64,000 bases of DNA from Salinarimonas sp. (GTDB taxonomy: Bacteria; Pseudomonadota; Alphaproteobacteria; Rhizobiales; Beijerinckiaceae), in contig NZ_CP157794.1 of assembly GCF_040111675.1 (NCBI RefSeq), positions 1,381,001 through 1,445,000 on the forward strand. The letters are read 5' to 3'. Below are positions 48,933 to 57,544 of this stretch, piece by piece. The notes beneath the pieces were generated by a model. It saw only the letters and a program-made list of their open reading frames with translations. It was not told where the DNA came from and did not search any database. The translations under genes and the position numbers were made by a program. Every line of letters begins with the position of its first letter. Positions within the stretch are counted from its first letter, which is position 1.

Positions 48933-50732
48933 CTATTCCGCGGCCATCTGCGCGAAGTCCCGGTGGCGCTCGCGCAGCTCCTCGTAGGTCCCCTGCGCCT
49001 CCACCCGGCCGTCGCGCATGAAGTACAGGCGGTCGCAATTGCGCACGGTGGTCAGGCGATGCGCGATCATGACGATCGTGCGCTCGCCCCGCATCTGCTC
49101 GACCGAGCGGATCACCGCGCTCTCGGTCACCGTGTCGAGGGACGAGGTCGCCTCGTCGAGGATCAGGACCGAAGGGTCGTTGTAGAGGGCGCGGGCGATG
49201 CCGATCCGCTGGCGCTCGCCGCCCGACACACGCAGCCCGTTCTCGCCCACCTGGGTCTCGAGCCCGCTCGGCTGGCGCGCGACGAACTGCTGCAGCTGCG
49301 CCGCCTCGATCGCACGCGCCAGGGCGGCCTCGTCGATGTCCCGGTCGGGAACGCCTAGCGCGATGTTGCGGCGAATCGTGTCGTCGAGGATGTAGATCGT
49401 CTGCGGCACGTAGCCGATCGCGCGCTGCCAGCGCCGGACGCCCGACACGCGAATGTCCACGCCGTCGACGAGCACGGCGCCGCGGTCGGGCTCCAGCAGG
49501 CCGAGAATGGCGTCGACCGCTGTGGACTTGCCCGCTCCGGTGCTGCCGACCAGCGCCACTGCCGAGCGCGCGGGAACGACGAGGTCGAGGCCCTGCAGCG
49601 CCGGGCGGTCCGCGCCGCTGTGGCGGAACCAGACGTCCTCGAGGCGGATCTCGGAGCGCAGCCGCATCGGCTCGCCCTCGGGGGGAGCCAGGGCGTCCTG
49701 CCGGTCGCCCTCGCGCTCCAGCTCCATCAGGTGCCGGTGGACCGGGGCGAGCGAGACGCTGCTGTAGCGCAGCCCCGTGAGCCGCGAGAGCAGCGAGGAG
49801 AACCCCTCCCGCAGCCGCACGAGCGCCACGACGAAGAGCGACATCGTCACGAGGATCGACTCGACGGGACGCGCCAGCAGCACCAGGGCGACCGCAAGCA
49901 CGAGAAGGCCCGTGATGGCGACCATCTCCGTCAGGGGCGGGATCATGCGGCTCAGGAAGTTCTTGTAGCGTATCGCATGCGCGGTGCGCGCCAGGCCGTC
50001 TCCGAAGCGCTCGGCGAAGAGCGCCTCGCGGTTGAGAACCCGCGATTCCTTGATGCAGCCGAAAGCCTGGTAGAGCGCCTGCACGAAGCGGCTGCGATGG
50101 CGCTGCTCGGTCAGCGCGTGACCCTGCAACTGCCGGCTCGTCGCGAGCAGCACGCCGAGCATGCACGACGCGAAGAGCGCGCCCCAGAAGATCGTGATCA
50201 CCGGCTCGGCGACGAGGAGGAAGGCCAGGATCGCGACCAGGACCACGATGCGGGTGGCCACGTCCAGGACGGCCCCGATGATCTGCTGCGCGATCACGTT
50301 CGTCTCGTGCTCGACGTTGCGCAGGAGCTCGGACGTGTTGTGCCTCAGGTGGAACACATACGGCGCGCGCATGTAGGCGCGCATCAGCCGGTTGGCGAGC
50401 TCGACGCGACGGTTGAGCGTGTATCGGATCTGGGAGTAGTGGTTCAGCGCCAGGAACGCGTTCTTCGCGGCGAAGATCCCGAACAACGCGGCCGCGCCCC
50501 AGACGACCAGCGTCTTCGGGGACTCGCTGCCGAGTTCGCGCAGGTCTTCGCCCACGAACGGAATGGTCCCGAGCCGCTCGGGATCGACGAGAGCGCCGAC
50601 GAACGCCGGCACCGCTGCGAGGCCGACGACCTCCAGGACGGCGCTGACGAGCATCATCGCGAGCAGAACGAGGCCGTTGCGCTTGTCCTTCGGGCGGAGC
50701 AGCGCGAGAAGCTGAGCGAGCGAGTTCTTCAC
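48933..50732 (-). CDS. ABC transporter, fused membrane and ATPase domains
   Basis: The 599-residue half-transporter starts at GTG (VKNSLAQLLALLRPKDKR). It has six transmembrane helices across about residues 20-300, then an ATPase domain with Walker A GSTGAGKST, signature SGGERQR, Walker B VLILDEATSSLD and H-loop IAHRLTTV. The family includes lipid-linked oligosaccharide flippases such as PglK and exporters of the MsbA type. Its position among glycosyltransferases, and the lack of a Wzx in the window, suggest it flips a lipid-linked glycan; this is inference. No good ribosome site was seen for the GTG. Confidence 0.87.
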   Translation of the reverse strand: MKNSLAQLLALLRPKDKRNGLVLLAMMLVSAVLEVVGLAAVPAFVGALVDPERLGTIPFVGEDLRELGSESPKTLVVWGAAALFGIFAAKNAFLALNHYSQIRYTLNRRVELANRLMRAYMRAPYVFHLRHNTSELLRNVEHETNVIAQQIIGAVLDVATRIVVLVAILAFLLVAEPVITIFWGALFASCMLGVLLATSRQLQGHALTEQRHRSRFVQALYQAFGCIKESRVLNREALFAERFGDGLARTAHAIRYKNFLSRMIPPLTEMVAITGLLVLAVALVLLARPVESILVTMSLFVVALVRLREGFSSLLSRLTGLRYSSVSLAPVHRHLMELEREGDRQDALAPPEGEPMRLRSEIRLEDVWFRHSGADRPALQGLDLVVPARSAVALVGSTGAGKSTAVDAILGLLEPDRGAVLVDGVDIRVSGVRRWQRAIGYVPQTIYILDDTIRRNIALGVPDRDIDEAALARAIEAAQLQQFVARQPSGLETQVGENGLRVSGGERQRIGIARALYNDPSVLILDEATSSLDTVTESAVIRSVEQMRGERTIVMIAHRLTTVRNCDRLYFMRDGRVEAQGTYEELRERHRDFAQMAAE

Positions 50733-51041
50733 GTTGGGGCAGGTCCTGGTTCCCGGGGGACGGCGGCCGGAGCGACCGAAGTGGCGCGGTGAAGCGCTCG
50801 TCGGAAAGCGACGGTCCGCGACAAGGTTCCATTGCCGGCGAGCGCGCGCGTGTTTTCTCGTTGGCGCAACGCGTCGTCCCGCGGTCCGCTTTCCGTCGTG
50901 GTCGCCGCGACGGCCGGCAGGGCGGGAACTCTCCCGCCCTCTCGTCCTTGATAGAGCCGGTCTCGGCCGCGCCGGCCCGGCAGCCGCGGCGCGTGTCACA
51001 CCCCGGCGTGCATCCAGGCACGCACCCAGGAAGGACGGCCC
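50733..51041. other. Divergent intergenic region
   Basis: About 310 bp between the divergent ABC exporter and GT4 genes, expected to hold promoters for both. A short repeated CGTGCATCCAGGCACGCACC-like stretch lies near 51007. No other feature recognised. Confidence 0.4.
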
Positions 51042-52217
51042 TTGAAGATCTGCATCGTCGCAGACGAGTTCCCCCGCCTGTCCGAGACTTTCGTGTCGGA
51101 TCAGGCGCTGTGCCTGCGCGAGCGTGGCCACGATGTCGAGGTGCTCTGCCGGCGGCGCGCTGGCGGCCGAGGCGCCATTCCGGAGGAGCTCCGGGCGGCG
51201 GCGCCGCGGACGCGCACGTGGTGGAGGGCCGCGAGCCCGCTCGACGGAGCCGTCGCGCGGCTCCCGCCCCGCTGGCGGCACCGCGCCGGCGCAGCGCTCG
51301 ATCTCCTCTCCGCGCGACGGCTCTCAAAGGTCGACGTGATCGTCGCGCATTTCGGCTACGAGGGCGCGCGCGTCGCGCGGCTGATGCGGCGCGTGAACGG
51401 CCTGCCGCCTCTCGTCACGATCTTTCACGGCCACGACGTCGCGACGGTTCCCCCGGAGCGGATCGGCGCGCTCTACGCCGATCTGTTCGCTCACGGCGCG
51501 CGCCACCTCGCCGTGAACGCCGCCTTTTGCGCCGCGCTCGTCGCCGCGGGGGCGCCGGCCGAGCGGATGCGGGTCCACCATGTCGGCGCGCGGCTCGACC
51601 ATATTCCGTTCGCGCCGCGCAATCGGGGTAAGGGGCCCCTGAATCTGCTCTCGGTCTGCCGGCTCACCGAGAAGAAGGGGATCGCCTACGCCTTGCGGGC
51701 CCTCGCAGTGATGAAGGCGCGCCGGCCGCAGCACGATTGGCGCTATCGGATCATCGGCGACGGGGAGGGGCGCGCGGAGCTCGAAGCGCTCGGCCGGGCT
51801 CTTCGCCTCGACGATCGGGTGACGTTCCTCGGGTCTCGCCCCGCCGCGACGGTGCGCGAGCGCCTGGCCGACGCCGAGGTCTTCCTCCTGCCGAGCGTCA
51901 CCGCGCGCAACGGCGACGCGGAGGGCATACCGGTCTCGATCATGGAGGCCATGGCCTCGGGTGCCCTCGTCGTCAGCACCGTGCATTCCGGTATCCCCGA
52001 GCTCGTCGCCGCCGGCGAGACCGGGCTGCTCGCCCCGGAACGCGACGTCGAAGCGCTGGCCGATCGCCTGATCGAGGCCGCCGACATGGCGCCGGAGCGA
52101 CGGGCCGCGATGGCGCGGGCGGCGCGGCGGCGCGTCGAGGAGGATTTCGACGTGATGCGTCAGACGGAGAAGCTCGAGCGGGAGCTCGCGGCCCTCGTTC
52201 GTTCGCCTGCGTCATGA
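51042..52217 (+). CDS. Family 4 glycosyltransferase, colanic-acid WcaL/AmsK-like
   Basis: The 391-residue GT-B enzyme starts at TTG, preceded by AGGAAGGA at proper spacing. It opens KICIVADEFPRLSETFV, the start typical of WcaL/AmsK-type transferases. It has FHGHDVATVPPE, LLSVCRLTEKKGIAYALRAL and the donor motif DAEGIPVSIMEAMASG with E-x7-E. Its end overlaps a possible small reading frame (ATGA), then leads to the deacetylase gene. Confidence 0.87.
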   Translation: MKICIVADEFPRLSETFVSDQALCLRERGHDVEVLCRRRAGGRGAIPEELRAAAPRTRTWWRAASPLDGAVARLPPRWRHRAGAALDLLSARRLSKVDVIVAHFGYEGARVARLMRRVNGLPPLVTIFHGHDVATVPPERIGALYADLFAHGARHLAVNAAFCAALVAAGAPAERMRVHHVGARLDHIPFAPRNRGKGPLNLLSVCRLTEKKGIAYALRALAVMKARRPQHDWRYRIIGDGEGRAELEALGRALRLDDRVTFLGSRPAATVRERLADAEVFLLPSVTARNGDAEGIPVSIMEAMASGALVVSTVHSGIPELVAAGETGLLAPERDVEALADRLIEAADMAPERRAAMARAARRRVEEDFDVMRQTEKLERELAALVRSPAS

Positions 52218-52510
52218 TCCGTCCCGCGCTCCTCGCCATCACCCATGCCCGCGGTCGGCAGCAGGCGGAATCCGCAGAGGGAACCACGGTTGATCACGCC
52301 TGTTTCCCACGCGGACGCCCGAAGCGCCGAGGTCTCCTTTTGCGGCGAGTCGTCTGCCTCGTAAACACCGCCGAGAATGCGTGCTTGCCGTTCCCGCAGC
52401 CACTGCGCAGCCTCGCTCCATACGATCTCCCACCCCCTATCGGGCCGCGGCACGAGACGGCGATCACCGGCGTCATCGAAGGCGTCGGCCCTGCGTCGGG
52501 TCCGTCATGA
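52214..52510 (+). CDS. Possible small gene, overlapping the GT4 stop
   Basis: A 98-codon frame starts in an ATGA overlap with the GT4 stop (MIRPALLAITHARGRQQ) and ends in an ATGA overlap with the next frame. The product has no recognisable domain and a mediocre composition, so it may not be translated. The only support is its place in a chain of ATGA junctions leading to the deacetylase. Confidence 0.25.
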   Translation: MIRPALLAITHARGRQQAESAEGTTVDHACFPRGRPKRRGLLLRRVVCLVNTAENACLPFPQPLRSLAPYDLPPPIGPRHETAITGVIEGVGPASGPS

Positions 52511-52680
52511 GCTGGAAACCACGACCATTCTGGAAAATCGGGACGTATCGGCCGAGCACCCTTGAAACCGCCTCGCTCGCCGCCCTCGTCTTCGTCGTGG
52601 GCGGCGACACGACGTCGGCGCAATGGCCTCCGGCCTGTGGTCCAGCCCGCGAGGGCTCCACGCAGAGGTCGCGACGATGA
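52507..52680 (+). CDS. Possible small gene between GT4 and deacetylase
   Basis: A 57-codon frame, MSWKPRPFWKIGTYRPSTLE onward, with a short hydrophobic stretch (ASLAALVFVVGG). It begins in an ATGA overlap and its TGA overlaps the deacetylase ATG at 52677. No family recognised. It could serve as a leader that couples translation of the deacetylase, or be chance. Confidence 0.3.
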   Translation: MSWKPRPFWKIGTYRPSTLETASLAALVFVVGGDTTSAQWPPACGPAREGSTQRSRR

Positions 52681-53432
52681 GCGGCGCGTTGCTCTCGCGT
52701 GCGCGAGCCAAGCTGGCCCGGTCGCTTCCGGTCAAGCCGAGACGACTGCGCCCGGCGCGGGGCGCCCTGAGCATCACCTTCGATGATTTTCCCAGAAGCG
52801 CGTGGTCGGAAGGAGGCGCGGTGCTGGCCGGCCACGGAGTGCGCGCGACCTATTACGCCAGTGGAGGGCTGTGCGGCCGCAGATACCTCGATCTCGACCA
52901 GTTCACGCCCGAGGATCTCGAAGCCGTTGCCGCCTGCGGCCACGAGGTCGGCAGCCACGGCTTCGAGCACGCCTCCGTGCTCGATCGAAGCAGGCGAGAC
53001 TTCGTCGCGTCCGTCGCCCGGAACGAAAGCTTCCTCCGCTCGATTCTTCCGCAGACGAGGATCGAGACCTTCGCCTATCCGTTCGGCTCGGTGTCCGTGG
53101 GTGCCAAGATGGCGATCGCCGCGCGCTATCGCGTGGGGCGGGGCATCGCGCCGGGCTCGAATGGTCCCTGGATCGACGCCAGCGAGATCAAGAGCGTCGC
53201 CTTCGAGAAGCGACAGATGGCCGAGCACGACATCCCGAGTCTCATCGGCGAGGCCGCCTCGAGCGGACGATGGTTGAGCGTCTTCACCCACGACGTGAGC
53301 GACAGGCCCTCGCCCTGGGGGTGCCGAGCGCGCGATCTCGACGAGCTCATCGTGAACGCCAAGCAGGCCGGGCTGGAGATCCTGCCGGTCGTCGACGTCG
53401 CGCGGGGCGAGCCGGAAGCCGGCCGAGCATGA
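52677..53432 (+). CDS. Polysaccharide deacetylase (NodB-type, CE4)
   Basis: The 251-residue protein has CE4 motifs in order: LSITFDDFPRS (motif 1, catalytic base and metal Asp pair), GHEVGSHGFEHAS (motif 2, H-x3-H metal ligands), FAYPFGSVS (motif 3), and VFTHDVSD near the end (His of a later motif). No signal peptide is seen, so action on lipid-linked or cytoplasmic precursors is possible. It probably removes N- or O-acetyl groups from the polysaccharide. The ATG at 52677 was chosen because the family begins there. Confidence 0.87.
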   Translation: MSGALLSRARAKLARSLPVKPRRLRPARGALSITFDDFPRSAWSEGGAVLAGHGVRATYYASGGLCGRRYLDLDQFTPEDLEAVAACGHEVGSHGFEHASVLDRSRRDFVASVARNESFLRSILPQTRIETFAYPFGSVSVGAKMAIAARYRVGRGIAPGSNGPWIDASEIKSVAFEKRQMAEHDIPSLIGEAASSGRWLSVFTHDVSDRPSPWGCRARDLDELIVNAKQAGLEILPVVDVARGEPEAGRA

Positions 53433-53481
53433 ACCGGTCCCGGAGCGGGGGTCGTCGGCCGTCGGAGCGAGGAGCCGTACC

Positions 53482-54363
53482 GTGATCAAACCGGACGATC
53501 GTGAGACCCTGGAGCACGTCGCCGGCGACCTCACGCTGTCGCGAGCGGACTACGAAGACATCATCGCCCGCGCCGAAGCGGCTGCGCGGCACTGGGACTT
53601 CACGGCGCCGGCGCGGGTCCTCGATCGCGTCGTCGAGGTGCGAGATCCAGGCCGGCCCCGCGGCGCCGCCCGCAGGCGCATCGTCGCCGCGCTCGCCCTG
53701 CGGCTGCCGGAGCGCATCCCCGCGCTGCGGCTGCCCGGGTCGATCCTCGAGCTCTATCCCGACGCCGTCGGAAAGATGGCGCGTTTCCTCCGGGAGGACG
53801 AGCCGGAATACGACCTCGATCATTACGCCAAGGACGCGCGGCTTGCGCTGGGCGCGAGCGTGCCCGGCGGAGCGGAGATCGTCGACCTGTATTCACGGAT
53901 CGGTCCGAGGCTGGCCTTGCGCCAGATCGGCCATCGGGATGGCGTCACGAGCCTGGCCCGGTATCTGACCGCCGGCAGCTTCCGGCCGATGCTGCAGATC
54001 CATCTGGATGCTCGTGACACGGCAGATTTCAACGAGGCGGGTCGCGAGGCCGTCTATCGCAGAGTGGCCGATCTGCTCGCACGCGATCGAACCAGGGCGG
54101 GCATGATCGCCACCAGCTGGTTCTACGATCCCGCCCTGCCCGCCATCAGCCCGCGGCTCGCCTATCTGCAGAGGCCCCTGGAGCATGGCGCCTATCGGCT
54201 CTTCATCTGCGCCACACGCCTCGACGCCGAGCGCGCTGCCGCGAAGTCGCCGACGCGCAGGGCGCTGATCGAAGAAGGCGCCTACAAGCCAGCATCGTAC
54301 AGCTTGATCTGGCCTCGCGTCGCTTTGCTCGCGTGGGTCAGGTCTCGCGGTCGACGTAGCTAG
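53482..54363 (+). CDS. Unknown protein of the exopolysaccharide locus
   Basis: The 293-residue soluble protein has no domain I can name. Conserved-looking stretches are LHLDARD-like QIHLDARDTADFNEAGR, MIATSWFYDPALPAISPRLAYLQ and RRALIEEGAYKPASYSLIWPR. The first segment has many charged residues. It follows the deacetylase by 49 bp on the same strand and is probably co-transcribed. The SWFYDP...ISPRLAYL pattern gives the impression of an enzyme, but I would not assign a function. Confidence 0.75.
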   Translation: MIKPDDRETLEHVAGDLTLSRADYEDIIARAEAAARHWDFTAPARVLDRVVEVRDPGRPRGAARRRIVAALALRLPERIPALRLPGSILELYPDAVGKMARFLREDEPEYDLDHYAKDARLALGASVPGGAEIVDLYSRIGPRLALRQIGHRDGVTSLARYLTAGSFRPMLQIHLDARDTADFNEAGREAVYRRVADLLARDRTRAGMIATSWFYDPALPAISPRLAYLQRPLEHGAYRLFICATRLDAERAAAKSPTRRALIEEGAYKPASYSLIWPRVALLAWVRSRGRRS

Positions 54364-54622
54364 GGTGCGGACTCATGTATGGATGCCCCCGTCTGTGCAA
54401 GGCGGTTCGTCGAACAGACAGGCGTGTGATCGGGGGCTGGTCAACGGCCGACCCGCCGCGGAGCGTCTCGCCTTCCGCTGCGAGCGCGCTCTCCGTGGCG
54501 TGGCCGTCGGGCGCAAGGCATGGCTCTTCGCCGGCTCCGACCGCGGCGACGGGCGCGCCGCTTGCCGCTTACGAGGCCAGAGCCTTCCTGCTGGAACGAA
54601 GGGTGACATCAATCAGCACTCG

Positions 54623-55213
54623 TTAAGTCGGACGCGCGAGCCTATGCGGTGTCTCTCCAAGGCACATCGTCGGCATGGCGACGATAGCGTCGATGTTCGA
54701 GCAGTCAGCCAAGAGATGGGCGAGCGCGCGGCGGGCACCGTCAAGCATGATCAGATGCCTTCCGTCGACGTAGAGGATGATTGGAGGAAAACACGCGCCC
54801 GCTTGCACCGCGTCAGCGTAGTCGATAATGCGCTCGATCCTGAGGTCGGTGTCAGCCTGCGATCGGCCCTGTGCAATGCTGCGTGCGCGATAGGCTCGAA
54901 TCATCGCGTCCCCGCGTTTATTCGGCATACGCCATTGAACACTGGCCGATACCTTGGCGATAGCGCAGTCTTCAGGTGACGCGGCAGGGCGTTTCACCGG
55001 CAGATAGCGGCGCAGGAGGGCCTTCTCGTCGTCAGTCGCCGACGCCCAACATGCTGGAAGGTTGACACTGATGTCCACGAGCCCCTCTGTCGCGCCCTCG
55101 CGGCGAAGATGCAGACGGTGAGGAAGGCTGGTGACGTGGAGCCGTTCGGGGACGAACTCACGCAAGATGCGGCGGGAGCGTTTGAGAAATGCAACCGCAT
55201 AACGTTTCGGCAT
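54623..55213 (-). CDS. ParB/sulfiredoxin-fold-like protein, unknown role
   Basis: The 196-residue protein starts MPKRYAVAFLKRSRRILREF. In its C-terminal half, RIERIIDYADAVQAGACFPP, IILYVDGRHLIMLDGARRAL recalls the ParB N-terminal nuclease-like fold (xPPxxxxxDGxxxxxDGxxRxxA). No helix-turn-helix follows. It is lower in GC than its surroundings and is isolated on the minus strand. Two TTG codons lie directly before the ATG and could extend it by three residues. Possible roles include a small nucleotide-dependent enzyme; that is speculation. Confidence 0.7.
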   Translation of the reverse strand: MPKRYAVAFLKRSRRILREFVPERLHVTSLPHRLHLRREGATEGLVDISVNLPACWASATDDEKALLRRYLPVKRPAASPEDCAIAKVSASVQWRMPNKRGDAMIRAYRARSIAQGRSQADTDLRIERIIDYADAVQAGACFPPIILYVDGRHLIMLDGARRALAHLLADCSNIDAIVAMPTMCLGETPHRLARPT

Positions 55214-55636
55214 GACCAACAAAGGCCGTCTCCCCTCTGAGAGGTGAGCCGGCTAACACGTGTGCCTCCCGACAGTTCCGGCGAGTTCCTCTTCGACGTA
55301 GGCTCTGCTCCATGACGACGCCTGGAGACCGTGGACATGAGGACGGCTTGCCGGCACGGACGACGGCGATCCTCGGCTCTCGGGCTCTACGCTGGCGACC
55401 TTGCGGGATCGCGAGCCACTGCGGGCGGTGCCCTTTTCCGGGTTGAGGCGGAGACGGCGGCGTGGATGCCGGAGCAGTGGATGGTCACCGGCGGGCGAGG
55501 AGAGGGGCTCGGGCGCGGCCTGCTTCTGCAGCGCGACCGCTGGTGTCGTCAGTGACCTCGGCGTCGCACTCGGTCCCGCCGCCGGTCCGAACCCAGGTTC
55601 CATTGCCCCGGCGCTCACCCTCGCTCCGGCGAATCT
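55214..55636. other. Intergenic region without clear gene
   Basis: About 420 bp with several overlapping open frames of Arg/Ser-rich composition on both strands. None has a plausible ribosome site combined with protein-like sequence. Nothing else seen. Confidence 0.4.
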
Positions 55637-55882
55637 TCAGCCGATGTACGCGGAGGCGCACGAAACGTGCCCGCTTCGATCGATCGGGATGGCGAGACGT
55701 CGCGCCGCATCGGGCAGGAGGCTTCCCGAGACGAAGGGGCGCTGCTCTCGTCCGAGGAAGTCCCGGTACCCCTCGACCACGTTCGCGACGGCATCGGCTT
55801 CGGTCTCGGCGACCGACACGAAGCACATCGGCTTCTCCGCGGCGGAGAGGCGGCTGACTGTGAGCAGATAGCATGTCGGCAT
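55637..55882 (-). CDS. Small hypothetical protein
   Basis: The 81-residue product (MPTCYLLTVSRLSAAEKPMC) has a short predicted alpha/beta core with KPMCFVSVAETEADAVANVV and GREQRPFVSGSLLPDAARR. It is not low-complexity and reads like a real protein. No family recognised and no strong ribosome site seen. It lies 81 bp downstream of the secreted-protein gene on the same strand. Confidence 0.5.
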   Translation of the reverse strand: MPTCYLLTVSRLSAAEKPMCFVSVAETEADAVANVVEGYRDFLGREQRPFVSGSLLPDAARRLAIPIDRSGHVSCASAYIG

Positions 55883-55963
55883 GTCGTTCGTGGCTCCGCG
55901 TGCGAGTGGGCGATGCCGGGTGCGGAGGCAGGATCCGCGCCCCGGCAGAGGGGGGCGGCGGCG

Positions 55964-56533
55964 TCAGTTCGGCGTCGAGATGGCGCGCTGCTCGGGACGC
56001 GCGCCGACGGGGAGCATGACGTGGGCGTAGGGCGTGCCCGGCCACATCACGTAGGGGCCGTCGGCGACCGGGGTCGTCGGCAGGCCCGCGAGCATGGGCT
56101 CCGGGGCGAGGATCATCACGTGCGGTCCCTCGACGATCCACTGGTTGTCGGCGGTAGGCATGGGATCGGCAGGGTCGATGTTGCTCGCGCCGCCGGTCGG
56201 GCTGTCGCCGGCCATCATGTAGGCGATCCCCAGGCGATCGACCTCGACGGGCGCGCCGCTCGTCAGGCCCCCGATGAAGGCGGTCCACGGCGCGTCGAGG
56301 CACATCGCGCCGCCGAAGCCATCCGGCGCCGGCATGCAGGTGAAGGCGCCGGTACCTTCGCGCAGCACGGTTCCGTCGAGATCCACCACCGTCGCGGTTG
56401 GGCGAACCTGAGCCGGCGCGGCCGCGAGCGCCTCCGCGATCCGGGCCTGTGCAGCCGGAGCCGGTGGCGGGGTTTGCGCGAGCGCCGGGGTGGCCGCCAG
56501 GACGATGATCGCGACGAGACAAGGTCGGTGCAT
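55964..56533 (-). CDS. Secreted protein of unknown function
   Basis: The 189-residue protein has a signal peptide (MHRPCLVAIIVLAATPALAQ). The mature part reads FTCMPAPDGFGGAMCLDAPW and HVMILAPEPMLAGLPTTPV, WPGTPYAHVMLPVG. The two cysteines 14 residues apart may pair. GGGAGG lies 5 nt before the ATG. It follows the nitrilase gene by 36 bp on the same strand and is probably co-transcribed with it. The family is not one I can name. Confidence 0.75.
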   Translation of the reverse strand: MHRPCLVAIIVLAATPALAQTPPPAPAAQARIAEALAAAPAQVRPTATVVDLDGTVLREGTGAFTCMPAPDGFGGAMCLDAPWTAFIGGLTSGAPVEVDRLGIAYMMAGDSPTGGASNIDPADPMPTADNQWIVEGPHVMILAPEPMLAGLPTTPVADGPYVMWPGTPYAHVMLPVGARPEQRAISTPN

Positions 56534-56569
56534 GGTATCCTCCCATTCGTGGGGTTCTCGGCAAAATCG

Positions 56570-57505
56570 CTAGTTCAGGCTGATCGCGCTGCGGGGCTGG
56601 CGGTCGACGCTCAGCTGAAAGACGTCGGGCCGCGCGTAGTGACCGCTCGCGTCGAACTTCCGGCGCGACGCGTGCGCGGCGGACACGTCGATCCCGGCGA
56701 CGAGCAGGCCCTTCTCCTTGCGCATCGGACCCGCTACGGCGCCTCCGAAGGGCTCGTAGACCACGGCGTCGCCGGGATTGATCCATTCGCCGGCGGTCGG
56801 GAACAGCTCGTCCCGGTAGGGCAGCGACGGCGGGATATCCGCCTCCTCCAGCGTCGTGGCGCAGCCGATCACCCAGCAGCCGCCTTCGCGCGCGATGTGC
56901 TGCATCGTCGCCATCCAGGTGTCCCCGCTGTCCCAGGTCGGCGCGACGTAGATGTCGAGGTTCTGCGCGTAGAGGGCGAACCGCGCGAGCGGCATGTAGC
57001 TCTCCCAGCAGATCAGCGCTCCGATCCGGCCCACTGCGGTCTCGACGACGTTCAGCCCGGAGCCGTCGCCGAACCCCCAGATCATCCGCTCCGGGTTCGT
57101 CGGCATCAGCTTGCGGTAATTGTTCAGGATGCGCCCGTCCGCGTCGATGATCGCGCAGCTGTTGAACAGTGTGCTGCCGCTGATCGCGCCGTCGAGCTCC
57201 TGGTAGCCGACGACGACGACGATCTCGTGCTCTCTCGCCGCCTCCTGCAGGGGACGAAGGCGGCCCCTGCCGAGATCGACGGAGTTGGCCTGGGTCAGCG
57301 CGAAGAGCGCGTCGACCTTCCTCATCCCGGCCCCCGGCGCCAGGCGCCACACGAAGGTCGGATAGCCCGGGAGCCAAGCCTCCGGGAAGACCAGGAGGCG
57401 CGCTCCCCGCGCCGCCGCCTCGGCGACGAGCTCCACGGCGCGTGCCATGGACGCTTTCAGGTCGAGGTAGACGGGTGGTTGCTGTACGACGGCGATCTGG
57501 AGCAT
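56570..57505 (-). CDS. Nitrilase-type carbon-nitrogen hydrolase
   Basis: The 311-residue enzyme has the catalytic triad E42 (VFPEAWLPGYP), K132 (NYRKLMPT) and C166 (LICWESYMPL). GYPTFVW and the long WIGCA-like CWVIGCATT region fit true nitrilases rather than amidases or ureases of the superfamily. It should convert an organic nitrile to a carboxylic acid and ammonia; substrate unknown. AGGAGG precedes the ATG by 5 nt. It lies between the FAD oxidase and the secreted-protein gene in one transcription unit. Confidence 0.9.
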   Translation of the reverse strand: MLQIAVVQQPPVYLDLKASMARAVELVAEAAARGARLLVFPEAWLPGYPTFVWRLAPGAGMRKVDALFALTQANSVDLGRGRLRPLQEAAREHEIVVVVGYQELDGAISGSTLFNSCAIIDADGRILNNYRKLMPTNPERMIWGFGDGSGLNVVETAVGRIGALICWESYMPLARFALYAQNLDIYVAPTWDSGDTWMATMQHIAREGGCWVIGCATTLEEADIPPSLPYRDELFPTAGEWINPGDAVVYEPFGGAVAGPMRKEKGLLVAGIDVSAAHASRRKFDASGHYARPDVFQLSVDRQPRSAISLN

Positions 57506-57544
57506 GTCGTCCTCCTGGAATGAGCGCTCGCCCGGCGACTGCGC

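Noticed and set aside
52294..52623. 109-codon minus-strand frame between GT4 and deacetylase
   Set aside because: Arg/Pro-rich without motifs, and antisense to the possible small plus-strand frames.
55253..55618. 121-codon minus-strand frame
   Set aside because: Ser/Pro/Arg-rich composition, no ribosome site and no domain; probably not a gene.
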